Below, one piece after another: positions 50,463 through 58,337 of a DNA stretch of 64,000 nucleotides. A program made the translations under genes and the position numbers. The DNA is from CATQGW01 sp965242565 (GTDB taxonomy: Bacteria > Chloroflexota > Dehalococcoidia > Bin125), in NCBI GenBank assembly GCA_965242565.1, contig OZ251457.1:496001-560000 (forward strand), in the 5' to 3' direction. Numbering within the stretch: position 1 is the first letter of the stretch; every line of letters begins with the position of its first letter. The notes below the pieces were generated by a model. That model did not search any database, was not told the DNA's origin, and saw only the letters and a program-made list of their open reading frames with translations.

Positions 50463-51113
50463 ATGGACGCCGACCACGTACTGCGAACAACCCGCTCCGT
50501 CCGCCTGCGCCTCGATTTCGACAAACCCATCGATCCCGCAGTGATCGAGGAGTGCCTCGAAATCGCCCTGCAAGCCCCCACCGCCTCCAACAGCCAGCAG
50601 TGGCAGTGGGTGGTGATCACCGACCCCGACAAGGTCGCCGCCGTCGCCGACATCTACCGCAAATCGTTCGAGGTGCTCGCCGCCCGCTCGCCCGCAGAAC
50701 GCCCCGACTACGGCCCCGACGACAGCCGCACCATCCAGTCCGAAAAAGTCACCCGCTCCGCCACCTACCTCGCCGCCGAAATGCACCGCTGCCCCGCCCT
50801 GCTGCTCGCCTGCATCAACGGCCGCGTCGAAGACCTCGGCGCAATGACCCAGGCCGGCGTCTACGGCTCCATCCTGCCCGGCGCCTGGTCCTTCATGCTC
50901 GCCGCCCGCGCCCGCGGCATCGGCATGGCCTGGACCACCCTCCACATCCGCCACGAAGACGAAGTCGCCGAGCTGCTCGGCATCCCCGCCCACGTCACCC
51001 AGGCCGCCCTCTTCCCCATGGCCCACTTCACCGGCGACGACTTCCAACCCGCCCCCCGCGTCCCCCTCTCCCAAGTAGTCCACTGGAACCAATGGAACAA
51101 CCGCACCCCCTAA
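50463..51113 (+). CDS. Nitroreductase-family flavoprotein
   Basis: 216 residues. The FMN-binding start TTRSVRLRLDFDKPIDPAVIEECLEIALQAPTASNSQQWQWVVI (in pieces) has the R-S-x-R and P-T-x-x-N-x-Q motifs of the NAD(P)H:FMN nitroreductases. GSILPGAWSFMLAARARGIGMAWTTLH and the terminal VPLSQVVHWNQW also fit. Substrate unknown. It follows fabD by 30 nt with its own AGGAG. Confidence 0.9.
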   Translation: MDADHVLRTTRSVRLRLDFDKPIDPAVIEECLEIALQAPTASNSQQWQWVVITDPDKVAAVADIYRKSFEVLAARSPAERPDYGPDDSRTIQSEKVTRSATYLAAEMHRCPALLLACINGRVEDLGAMTQAGVYGSILPGAWSFMLAARARGIGMAWTTLHIRHEDEVAELLGIPAHVTQAALFPMAHFTGDDFQPAPRVPLSQVVHWNQWNNRTP

Positions 51114-51116
51114 CCC

Positions 51117-51733
51117 CCCCATTTCCGTCATTCCCGCCCCCGAGCGGGAACCGGCCCCGAGCCGCCTCCCACCCCCATTCCCAAGGTCCGTCGCCCCAGA
51201 CTTGATCTGGGGCCCAAACCCAACCCTCATCCGCAGCGCCACCACCCTGAACCACCCCCCCAACGCCCGCCCGCCGAACACCCCTGCCCGCCGTACCACC
51301 ACGATCACCGCATAGATTCCCGCCCTCTCTTTCCGTCATTCCCGCCCCCGAGCGGGAATCGGCCACATGCCACCTCCAACCCCCCCTCCCGCCCCCTTTC
51401 CGTCGCCCCAGACTTGATCTGGGGCCCAAACCCAACCCCCAGCCGCAGCCCCACCCCGTCATACCCGCCCCTCCACTCCGTCATACCCGCGCTTGCCGCG
51501 GGTATCTCGACGCGACCAGCACCATCGTTGCACCCCGTCCCCGCCCCCGCCCCCTCGTCATTCCCGCCCCCGAGCGGGAACCGGCCCCGAGCCGCCTCCC
51601 ACCTCCATCCCCAAGCTCCGTCGCCCCAGACTTGATCTGGGGCCCAAACCCAACCCTCATCCGCAGCGCCAAACCTCCGAACCACCCCCCAACGCCCGTC
51701 CGCAGAACACCTCGACACGCAGCACCGCTCCAG
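51117..51733 (+). repeat. Three units of about 215 bp with paired hairpin classes
   Basis: Each unit carries a TTCCCGC-CCCCGA-GCGGGAA hairpin (near 51126, 51338 and 51559), a CCCCAGACTTGATCTGGGG hairpin (51194-51212, 51406-51424, 51624-51642) and the core GGCCCAAACCCAACCC ending in CCGCAG. One ACCCGCGCTTGCCGCGGGT hairpin lies at about 51487. The gap between convergent genes holds no other signal I can support. Confidence 0.82.
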
Positions 51734-52144
51734 TCACCGCACCGCCCCCACATCAAACCACGCATGATCCGCCCCCAGATCGTACCCCGCGCGAAACCCC
51801 TCCAGCCGAGCCTCATCCAGCAGCGGCTGAAGCCCCCGAATCAAGTCATTGCGACCGGCCAGCGCCCCCGCAATCAACCCCGACGGATTGGGCAGATAAT
51901 CGAGCGCCGGCGCAGCGTTCGTCGCCAGCAGCCCACGCTCGTAGCCCGCCCGCTCGCGCGACTCCGCCTCCAACTGCATCCGCTGCTCCGCCGCCTCAAC
52001 GCCCGCCGACCAGCCCGCCTCGCGCGCCGCCTCCATCTCCGCCTGCGTCGGTCCGCTGTCGAACAGGCCGCTGACGCCGCCGATCAGCGCCGCGCCCGCC
52101 GCCCCCGCAACGAACGACAGGAGCAGCGCCCCCGCCCGACTCAT
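51734..52144 (-). CDS. Small membrane-anchored protein, member 2 of a paralogous pair
   Basis: 136 residues. One N-terminal membrane helix (ALLLSFVAGAAGAALIGGV) is followed by FDSGPTQAEMEAAREAGWSAG and a charged helical region ending near GYDLGADHAWFDVG. The segment GPT-x-A-(E/D) after the helix also occurs in the gene upstream, so the two are distant paralogues. ATG 52144 overlaps the stop of that gene (ATGA). Function unknown. Confidence 0.65.
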   Translation of the reverse strand: MSRAGALLLSFVAGAAGAALIGGVSGLFDSGPTQAEMEAAREAGWSAGVEAAEQRMQLEAESRERAGYERGLLATNAAPALDYLPNPSGLIAGALAGRNDLIRGLQPLLDEARLEGFRAGYDLGADHAWFDVGAVR

Positions 52145-52614
52145 GGTTCGCTCGCCCCATCGTCGGGTGCGCCGGCCGGCGGCGAGACTCCGATCCGCAC
52201 CCACGCCGCCCGGTAGCCGCTCCGCCAGCCCTCGTCCCACGCCTCCGCCAGCTCCTCTTCGGCCAGCGCCAGCGCCGCGTCGTAGGCCGCCTCATACGTG
52301 AAACCGTGCCGGAACCGCTCAATCGCCTCCGGCGTCACCTGCGACGACGCGCTCCGCCCCCGCGCGAACCCCACCAACTCCCGACGCTCCAACTCCTCCC
52401 GCCACGACGCCTCCGTTGCCGTCGCCCCCTCCTCCGCCGCGCGGCGGTAGGCCGCATCCACATCCGCCTCCGTCGGTCCCGTCTGGAAGAGCTCCGTGCC
52501 GAAACCCAACACCAGCGTCAGCGCCGCTCCGAGCAGCGCCGCCGCCGCAAGCCAGCGCCGACGCAGCGGTGCCCGCTCCTCCCGTTCCCGCTCTAACTCC
52601 CGCCACTGCGACAT
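52141..52614 (-). CDS. Small membrane-anchored protein, member 1 of a paralogous pair
   Basis: 157 residues. Charged N-terminus (MSQWRELEREREERAPLRRRW), one membrane helix (LAAAALLGAALTLVLGFGTEL) and FQTGPTEADVDAAYRRAAEEG, then an Ala/Glu-rich helical part with repeated aromatic-Gly spacing (GWRSGYRAAWVRIG). Located directly downstream of the MFS gene (stop to ATG gap negative or 1 nt). Function unknown; the pair may form an outward-facing helical stalk. Confidence 0.65.
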   Translation of the reverse strand: MSQWRELEREREERAPLRRRWLAAAALLGAALTLVLGFGTELFQTGPTEADVDAAYRRAAEEGATATEASWREELERRELVGFARGRSASSQVTPEAIERFRHGFTYEAAYDAALALAEEELAEAWDEGWRSGYRAAWVRIGVSPPAGAPDDGASEP

Positions 52615-52615
52615 C

Positions 52616-53833
52616 TCACGCTCCCGACCCCGCCAACGCCGGATTCGGCCGTGTCCAGCCCATCGTCCGACCGAACAACAGCGAGACCAGCGCAAACACC
52701 GAGAACACCGCCGCCGCCCAGAACACCATCTCCACCGACAACAACTGCCCCACCACCGCCAGAATCGGCCCCGCCACGAACCCGCCGATATCCCACGCCA
52801 GCTGGAACGTCGCCGTCGCCCCGCCCCGCTGCGTCGGCGCAACCCGATCCACCGCCAACGCCAGCAGTCCCGTATGCGCCGCGCCCATCCCGATCCCCGT
52901 CAGCGCGCCCGCCGGGATCAGCATCAGCGTCGTGTCCGCCTGCGTCAGCGTCACCAGCCCCGCCACCGTGGCGACCAGCCCCGGAATGATCACCGGCACC
53001 CGCCCCACAATGTCCGAAACCCGCCCCGCAATCGGCCGCGTAATCATCGCCCCCAGCCCGCTGAACAGGAAGAAGAAAATCCCGATCCCCTCTGGCCCGC
53101 CGAAATTCCGGTTCGGATCCGCGTCCTCCAGCGACGGCAGGAACGCCGCCGCCACGCTGAACGTCAGCGTGATGCTCAGAAACACGAACATCGGAAACAC
53201 CGCCGGCGGCGGCACCAGCGTCTTGAGCGACATCCGCGGCGCAGGCGCGCCCGAACCCGCCGGCTCCCGCTTGAAAAAGGTCAGCACGAACGAGGCGATC
53301 GCCGTGAACACGGCGACGATCAGCACCGCGTCGAACCCGCCCAGGAACGCGAACAGAATCCCCCCCAGCATCGGGAAAAACGTCTGCGCGGCGGAAGTGG
53401 AAAGGCCGAAGAAGCCCAGCCCCTCGCCGCGCCGCGGGGCGGGCACGATCTCGGCCACAAACGATCCCGCCGCCGTCGGGTACGCCGCCATGCTGATCCC
53501 ATGCACGCAGCGCAGCGCAAACAGAATCCAGATGTCCTCCACGAAAATCATCAGCGCGAACGAGCCCGCGAACGAGAGCAGCCCAATCCGCATCAGCAGA
53601 ATCCGCTTCCCCGCATCGCTCCAGCGCCCCACGAACGGACGCAGAAAAATCGGAATCAGGCTGTACCCGCCCACCACCAGCCCCACCTCAAGCGCGCTCG
53701 CCCCGCGCTCCACCAACTCCCCCGGCAGCGTCGTCGTCAGATAGAAAAAGCACGCGAAAAACGAAAACGTCCCGAACAGCGCCAGCAAATACTGCCGCGT
53801 CCACAGCGTCGGCCGCTGCCCCCCCAGCCGCAC
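52616..53833 (-). CDS. Major facilitator superfamily transporter
   Basis: 405 residues and about 12 membrane helices. Motif A-like GRWSDAGKRILLM after helix 2 and a second copy GRVSDIVGRVPVII after helix 8 support MFS. Substrate unknown; general drug-efflux-type layout. GTG 53833 gives a normal length; an ATG at 54106 would add 91 low-complexity residues and overlap the DUF3090 gene. The extra upstream DNA (53834-54009) contains GC-rich palindromes and looks like inserted repeat sequence. Confidence 0.87.
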   Translation of the reverse strand: MRLGGQRPTLWTRQYLLALFGTFSFFACFFYLTTTLPGELVERGASALEVGLVVGGYSLIPIFLRPFVGRWSDAGKRILLMRIGLLSFAGSFALMIFVEDIWILFALRCVHGISMAAYPTAAGSFVAEIVPAPRRGEGLGFFGLSTSAAQTFFPMLGGILFAFLGGFDAVLIVAVFTAIASFVLTFFKREPAGSGAPAPRMSLKTLVPPPAVFPMFVFLSITLTFSVAAAFLPSLEDADPNRNFGGPEGIGIFFFLFSGLGAMITRPIAGRVSDIVGRVPVIIPGLVATVAGLVTLTQADTTLMLIPAGALTGIGMGAAHTGLLALAVDRVAPTQRGGATATFQLAWDIGGFVAGPILAVVGQLLSVEMVFWAAAVFSVFALVSLLFGRTMGWTRPNPALAGSGA

Positions 53834-54009
53834 CGCCGCGCCCGACCCAACACTCCCCCCTCCGCGAGGGGCTGCCGTAGGCAGCGGCGAGAGAGCGTTC
53901 GCTCCCGCCGCGGACCCAACGGACTCAAGCCCATTCTCCGAAACGGCACGCTGCGGCGCGGTCCGCGCCGTCCAGCCGGCGTGCGTCAGCGGCCCCCGCC
54001 CGGAAACGA

Positions 54010-54549
54010 TCAGAACTCCGGCGGACCGATGCCCGCCAACGCGCCGTCGCCGTGACCGTTCGTCTGCGGACAGAGATGCTCCTCGCCCTCCAGCGGCTGC
54101 TTGCACAGCGGGCAGGTCGGACGCCCCCTCGCCACCGCCTGCTCCGCCTGCACCGTGAAGCGCCGCGCAATCTCACGGCTAAAGTCCACCCGCAGCGTCG
54201 GGCGCTCCGAATCCGCCTCAATATCCGTCGCAAACAGCGTCAGCGTGTGCGCGTCCTCGTCGTAGCCCAGCGCGATCTGCCCCGCCAGAAACTCGTGCGT
54301 CGGATTCAGCGGAAAATCGAGCAACTCCGGCGCCGTCGGACGCCGCCGCTCCTCCTCGCGCCGGTACCGCGCCAGCACCTGCTGCACCGCCGTCGCCAGC
54401 GAGTTCACCTGCTCCTTCTCGCACCAAATCGCCGCAGTCACATCCCCCGCAATCACGCGCAGCCGAAACCGCCGCTGGCCGGGCTCGCCCACCGCCTCAG
54501 CCTCCAGCGCCGTCGCCGCGCCCAGATCCCATTCCGCTGCCGATGCCAT
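54010..54549 (-). CDS. DUF3090-family protein
   Basis: 179 residues. Conserved blocks are AVGEPGQRRFRLRV, CEKEQVNSLATAVQQVL and the C-terminal zinc-knuckle-like RPTCPLCKQPLEGEEHLCPQTNGH. These fit DUF3090, known from Actinobacteria and Chloroflexota and of unknown function. It is divergent from the peroxiredoxin gene with 107 nt between. TAGACT lies 7 nt before the ATG. Confidence 0.85.
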   Translation of the reverse strand: MASAAEWDLGAATALEAEAVGEPGQRRFRLRVIAGDVTAAIWCEKEQVNSLATAVQQVLARYRREEERRRPTAPELLDFPLNPTHEFLAGQIALGYDEDAHTLTLFATDIEADSERPTLRVDFSREIARRFTVQAEQAVARGRPTCPLCKQPLEGEEHLCPQTNGHGDGALAGIGPPEF

Positions 54550-54556
54550 GCCCCAC

Positions 54557-54562
54557 AGTCTA
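54557..54562 (-). promoter_or_regulatory. Candidate leaderless -10 hexamer TAGACT
   Basis: TAGACT on the minus strand ends 7 nt before the DUF3090 ATG at 54549. Confidence 0.45.
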
Positions 54563-54656
54563 TCCCCACCCTCCCATCCCTCGCCCGCAGCCGCCCGGCC
54601 GAACCCCCGCCCAACCCCCTACCATGTCCCCAAAACCACCCCACCAGGAGCGCAGC

Positions 54657-55148
54657 ATGGCCGTTGAAGTTGGACAACAAGCCCCCGATTTCACCCTGAT
54701 GGACGGCGACCGCCGCGAACACACCCTCAGCGACTACCGTGGCCGCACCGTCGTCGTCGCCTGGTACGTCCTGGCCTTCACCGGCGGTTGAACGAACGAA
54801 CTCAGCCGCTTCCAGGAACTCCACGCGGAGTTCGAAGCGGCGAACGCCCAGGTCCTGGGCATCAGCGTCGATTCCCCCTTCGCCGCCGGCGGCTACGCCC
54901 GCGAACTCGGCCTCAGCTTCCCCCTGCTCGGCGACTTCCCCCACGCCCGCGTCGGCAAAGTCTGGGGCATCTACAACGAAGAACGCGGCATCACCGCCCG
55001 CATGACATATGTCGTCGACGCCCAGGGAACCGTCCGACACATCATCGACGCCCCCCGCGATTTCGCCCTCCACGCCGAAGAATCGCTCGCCCAGGCGCAA
55101 GCCCTGACCCAAACCCCGACCCAAACCCCAACGGTGGACAACAGCTAA
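54657..55148 (+). CDS. AhpE-like peroxiredoxin with in-frame TGA at the peroxidatic Cys, probable selenoprotein
   Basis: 163 residues when TGA at 54789-54791 is read as selenocysteine (residue 45). Before it: APDFTLMDGDRREHTLSDYRG and WYVLAFTGG; after it: TNELSRFQELHAEFEAANAQVLGISVDSPFA, then FPLLGDF and TYVVDAQGTVRHII. In 1-Cys AhpE-type peroxiredoxins the motif is AFTG-x-C-x-x-EL, so TGA sits at the peroxidatic residue. The frame continues without another stop to TAA 55146. AGGAG is 6 nt before the ATG; TACCAT at 54620-54625 is a possible -10. Reduces peroxides. Selenoprotein peroxiredoxins are known. Confidence 0.9.
54789..54840 (+). promoter_or_regulatory. Putative bacterial SECIS element of the peroxiredoxin gene
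   Basis: After TGA the mRNA can form an outer stem CCGCTTC (54806-54812) with GAAGCGG (54834-54840) and an inner stem GAACTCC (54816-54822) with GGAGTTC (54827-54833), loop ACGC, one-sided CAG bulge. All 14 pairs are Watson-Crick. Loop starts 31 nt after the UGA, within the bacterial range. Confidence 0.75.
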
Positions 55149-55290
55149 CCATCTGCATAGTGGGGTAAACCGCAGTTGCCAGCCCGCCCCCCGTGTTCGA
55201 CGATAAACCACATCAGCCGACGTTCTGCCGAATCCGGCGCGCGCTCGGTTGACCTCCTCCGTGGCGGGGGCGGGGCGCGGGAGTCCCCTG

Positions 55291-55572
55291 ATGGTCACCA
55301 AGGTTCTGGAACAGCGCTGTGTGCATAACTGGGTTATCGCGTCGCCCGCCGGCTCGACAAGCCCCGGTCAGTGCGCCAAGTGCGGCGAACGCCGCAGCTT
55401 CGCCAACTCCTTCCCCGACCTCGAACGCACCAACAACTCCGACCTCTTCGGCGAGCGCGGCGGCGGCCGACGCAGCGGACGCGCCGCCGACCCCTGGAGC
55501 GAAAGCAGCACCGACGCCGACATCGAACTCGCGCTCAACTCCATGCGCGGCTACCACGGCGCCTACCGCTAA
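55291..55572 (+). CDS. Small zinc-ribbon-like protein
   Basis: 93 residues. A Cys set CVHNWVI and CAKCGERRSF near the N-terminus could bind zinc, followed by a Gly/Arg/Ser-rich segment and ELALNSMRGYHGAYR. Function unknown. ATG 55291 follows GGGAG; an earlier in-frame start at 55249 is less likely. No membrane segment. Confidence 0.65.
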   Translation: MVTKVLEQRCVHNWVIASPAGSTSPGQCAKCGERRSFANSFPDLERTNNSDLFGERGGGRRSGRAADPWSESSTDADIELALNSMRGYHGAYR

Positions 55573-55617
55573 ACCCCCGCGCTCAACCCCGCGCTCAACC
55601 TCTAGCCGCGCGGCGGC

Positions 55618-55623
55618 TAGACT
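55618..55623 (+). promoter_or_regulatory. Candidate leaderless -10 hexamer TAGACT
   Basis: TAGACT ends 6 nt before the GTG at 55630; no RBS precedes this start. Confidence 0.45.
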
Positions 55624-55629
55624 GCCCGG

Positions 55630-55905
55630 GTGAGCACACCGCAGGGCGGCAACGCCGATCTCGCCAGCTTCAAGGTCCACACCCTCCCCTTCGAGGAGTG
55701 GCTGGACCTCGACACCCTGCTCCACCGCAGCTCCGTCACCAGCGGCGAGTTCGACTACGTCCTCCGCCCCCTCTGCCCCGAATGCGGCCAGGAGTGCGAG
55801 CTCGAATACGACCTCACCCCCGAAGGCTCCGAGGTCATCTCCGCCATCGTCTGCCGCGCCTGCAACGAACTCTGGGAAGCCGAGGAACCCCCCGATGACG
55901 CATAG
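55630..55905 (+). CDS. Small zinc-ribbon protein
   Basis: 91 residues. Cys pairs CPEC and CRAC, 31 residues apart, form a probable zinc ribbon. The N-terminal part (FKVHTLPFEEWLDLDTLLHRS) is unrelated to any family I recognise, and the tail is acidic. GTG start supported by the leaderless -10. It may be DNA, RNA or protein binding; not decided by sequence. Confidence 0.68.
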   Translation: MSTPQGGNADLASFKVHTLPFEEWLDLDTLLHRSSVTSGEFDYVLRPLCPECGQECELEYDLTPEGSEVISAIVCRACNELWEAEEPPDDA

Positions 55906-56009
55906 GGCGCATAGAAAACCCCGCAACGACGCGGTACGCTCCCGACAGACCTACCCGCAGCCCACCTGGCCGCAACACAGAAGCGGCAACGGAGAACGAA
56001 GCGCCCCTG

Positions 56010-56297
56010 ATGAGCATCATCGTGCGAATCCCCACCCCGCTGCGCGGCCTCACCGGCGACCAGGATGTGGTCGACGGCGCGGGCGCGTCGCTGACCGAAC
56101 TGGTCCGCGACCTCGAACAACGCTACCCAGGCATGGGCGAGCGCCTCATGGATGAGGCGGGCGAACTGCGCCGCTTCGTCAACGTCTTCGTCAACGGCGA
56201 AGATGTCCGCTTCCTCGACGGCATGGCCACCCCCGTCAGCGAGGGCGACGAGGTCAGCATCGTGCCCGCAGTGGCCGGCGGCGGCCTGCCAGCATGA
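56010..56297 (+). CDS. MoaD/ThiS-family sulfur carrier-like protein
   Basis: 95-residue ubiquitin-fold protein. MSIIVRIPTPLRGLTGDQDVV, the central FVNVFVNGEDVRFLDGMATPVSEGDEVSIVPAVAGG fits MoaD/ThiS/CysO proteins. After the family GG there are extra residues (GLPA), so activation would require trimming, as reported for some CysO-type carriers, or the protein uses another mode. Overlaps the next gene by ATGA. Could serve molybdopterin, thiazole or cysteine synthesis. Confidence 0.8.
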   Translation: MSIIVRIPTPLRGLTGDQDVVDGAGASLTELVRDLEQRYPGMGERLMDEAGELRRFVNVFVNGEDVRFLDGMATPVSEGDEVSIVPAVAGGGLPA

Positions 56298-57079
56298 GCC
56301 TGCAAATCGAACGCGACGGCAAAATCGCCACCGTCACCCTCGACCGTCCCGAGCGGATGAACGCCATCTCCCCCGAAATGGGGCGCGGCCTCGACGAGTT
56401 CTGGCGCGAGTTCAACGCCGACGAGAACCTGCACATCGCAATCATCACCGGCGCCGGCCGCGCCTTCTGCGCCGGACGCGACCTCGTGCGCGACTCCGCG
56501 CACGACGACGAGCGCGCACGCGCCCGCCGCAGCGCCGACGAGGCCGACGGCCTCGGCTCCTGGGGGCCGACCGCCACCAACAAGCCCGTCATCGCCGCCA
56601 TCAACGGCTGGTGCCTGGCCGGCGGCTTCGCCCTCGCCCTCTCCTGCGACATCCGAATCATGGCCGAAGGCGCCCGAATCGGCAGCATGGCCCCCAAACG
56701 CGGCCTGCTCCCCGGCGGCGGACAGGTGCAGCGCCTCGCGCGCTACGTCCCCTTCGGCGTCGCCCTCGAAATCCTCCTCCGCGCCAACCACATCGAAGCC
56801 CATGAAGCCCACCGCATCGGCCTCGCCAACGCCGTAGCAGCGCCCGAAGACCTGCTCCCCACCGCCCGCGCCTGGGCCGAAGAAATCGCCGCCAACGCCC
56901 CACTCGCCGTCCGCGCCGCCAAGCAGGCCGCCTACGAGGGCATGCTCAACCAGTCCGGCTTCGCCCAGGGCATGGCCATCGAAAGCCGCCTCTACTCCCA
57001 AATCATGGAAACCCGGGACGCCCGCGAAGGCGCCACCGCCTTCGCCGAAAAACGCCCCCCCACCTTCCAAGCCCGCTAA
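56294..57079 (+). CDS. Enoyl-CoA hydratase/isomerase family protein
   Basis: 261 residues of the crotonase fold. LQIERDGKIATVTLDRPERMNAIS, oxyanion-hole segments TGAGRAFCAGRDL and INGWCLAGGFALALSCDIRI, and RANHIEAHEAHRIGLANAV are typical. The catalytic Glu pair of true hydratases is not evident (LLPGGGQVQRLARYV), so an isomerase or other crotonase reaction is possible. Co-translated with the MoaD-like gene. Followed by the 21-nt repeat array. Confidence 0.87.
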   Translation: MSLQIERDGKIATVTLDRPERMNAISPEMGRGLDEFWREFNADENLHIAIITGAGRAFCAGRDLVRDSAHDDERARARRSADEADGLGSWGPTATNKPVIAAINGWCLAGGFALALSCDIRIMAEGARIGSMAPKRGLLPGGGQVQRLARYVPFGVALEILLRANHIEAHEAHRIGLANAVAAPEDLLPTARAWAEEIAANAPLAVRAAKQAAYEGMLNQSGFAQGMAIESRLYSQIMETRDAREGATAFAEKRPPTFQAR

Positions 57080-57480
57080 CCCCACCCCAACATCCGTCGC
57101 CCCACCCCAACATCCGTCGCCCCCACCCCAACATCCGTCGCCCCCACCCCAACATCCGTCGCCCCCGCCCCAACATCCGTCGCCCCCGCCCCAACATCCG
57201 TCGCCCCCGCCCCAACATCCGTCGCCCCCGCCCCAACATCCGTCGCCCCCACCCCAACATCCGTCGCCCCCACCCCAACATCCGTCGCCCCCACCCCAAC
57301 ATCCGTCGCCCCCACCCCAACATCCGTCGCCCCCGCCCCAACATCCGTCGCCCCCGCCCCAACATCCGTCGCCCCCACCCCAACATCCGTCGCCCCCGCC
57401 CCAACATCCGTCGCCCCCACCCCAACATCCGTCGCCCCCACCCCAACATCCGTCGCCCCAGACCCCCATTCGTCGCCCCA
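57077..57480 (+). repeat. Tandem array of 18 copies of a 21-nt unit
   Basis: Unit (A/G)CCCCAACATCCGTCGCCCC, period 21 nt except the first step (20 nt). Only the purine at the first position varies. Each unit ends with CGTCGCCCC, which is the leader plus left arm start of the CCCCAGACTTGATCTGGGG hairpin; the array is capped by that complete hairpin at 57476-57494. No spacers, so it is not CRISPR. Confidence 0.85.
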
Positions 57481-58010
57481 GACTTGATCTGGGGCCCAAA
57501 CCCAACCCCCATCCGCAACCCATGAACCCCAACCCCGCCCGCCAACCCCCATCCGCAACACCTCCCGCCCCCACACTTCCGTCCTCCCCCCTTTCTCTAC
57601 CCCGTCATACCCGCGCTTGCCGCGGGTATCTCGACGTGAACAGCACCCAACGCCGTACTCCACCACCCTCCGTCATACCCGCCCCTTTCTCTACCCCGTC
57701 ATACCCGCCCCCTTTCTCTACCCCGTCATACCCGCGCTTGCCGCGGAGCCTGCCCCGGCTCGAACGGGGGTATCTCGACGTGAACAGCACCAACGCCGCC
57801 CCCCACTCTCCGTTCCCCCGCCTTCTCGCCGCCATCAGCACCAACGCCCCATACGACCCCCTCTCGTCATTCCCGCCCCCTTTCTCTCCGTCATTCCCGC
57901 CCCCGAGCGGGAATCGGCCCGAACCACCTCAAACCCCGCACACACCCCGCCGCCCCCGACTCACCCTCCGTCGCCCCAGACTTGATCTGGGGCCCAAACC
58001 CAACCCCGCT
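57476..58010 (+). repeat. Dispersed hairpin repeats between array and next gene
   Basis: Complete hairpins are at 57476-57494 (CCCCAGA/TCTGGGG), 57609-57627 (ACCCGCG/CGCGGGT), an expanded form near 57729-57772, 57893-57914 (ATTCCCGC/GCGGGAAT) and 57974-57992 (CCCCAGA/TCTGGGG), with CGTCATACCCGCCCC half-units between. Cores GGCCCAAACCCAACCCC follow two of them. From 58,010 to 58,324 I see C-rich sequence only and no gene. Confidence 0.8.
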
Positions 58011-58324
58011 CGCAGCGCAAGCGCCCCGACCCTACTCCCCAACCCCCGTGCGCAAACCATCACGAGACGCCGCACCGCGCCGCGCGTTCCCATCCCACCC
58101 CGCACCTCACGCCGTGATACCGTCGCTCCCCCGCAACAGCACACGGGACCGGCCAATGCCCAACCCCGTCCACCTCGCCGCAGCGACACCCCGAACAAAC
58201 CCGACCACGCCCAACCACCACCGACCAGATGAGACGCAGCCCCAGCCGGCCCCCAACACCCCGACCAACCCCAAAACGCAACCCAGACCACACTCCCCAC
58301 TACCACATCGCACACACGTTCGTC

Positions 58325-58330
58325 TACACT
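58325..58330 (+). promoter_or_regulatory. Candidate leaderless -10 hexamer TACACT
   Basis: TACACT ends 7 nt before the ATG at 58338; no RBS. Confidence 0.4.
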
Positions 58331-58337
58331 CCACCCC

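Noticed and set aside
54543..54791. 82-residue ORF ending at the TGA of the peroxiredoxin gene
   Set aside because: Downstream codons continue the peroxiredoxin fold in the same frame, so the TGA is better read as selenocysteine than as a stop.
57077..57494. CRISPR array
   Set aside because: Direct repeats follow one another without unique spacers, and no cas genes are present.
56123..57574. Gly-Asp-Gly-Cys-Trp-Gly-Gly repeat protein on the minus strand
   Set aside because: It is produced by reading the 21-nt non-coding array and runs through the antisense of the crotonase gene.
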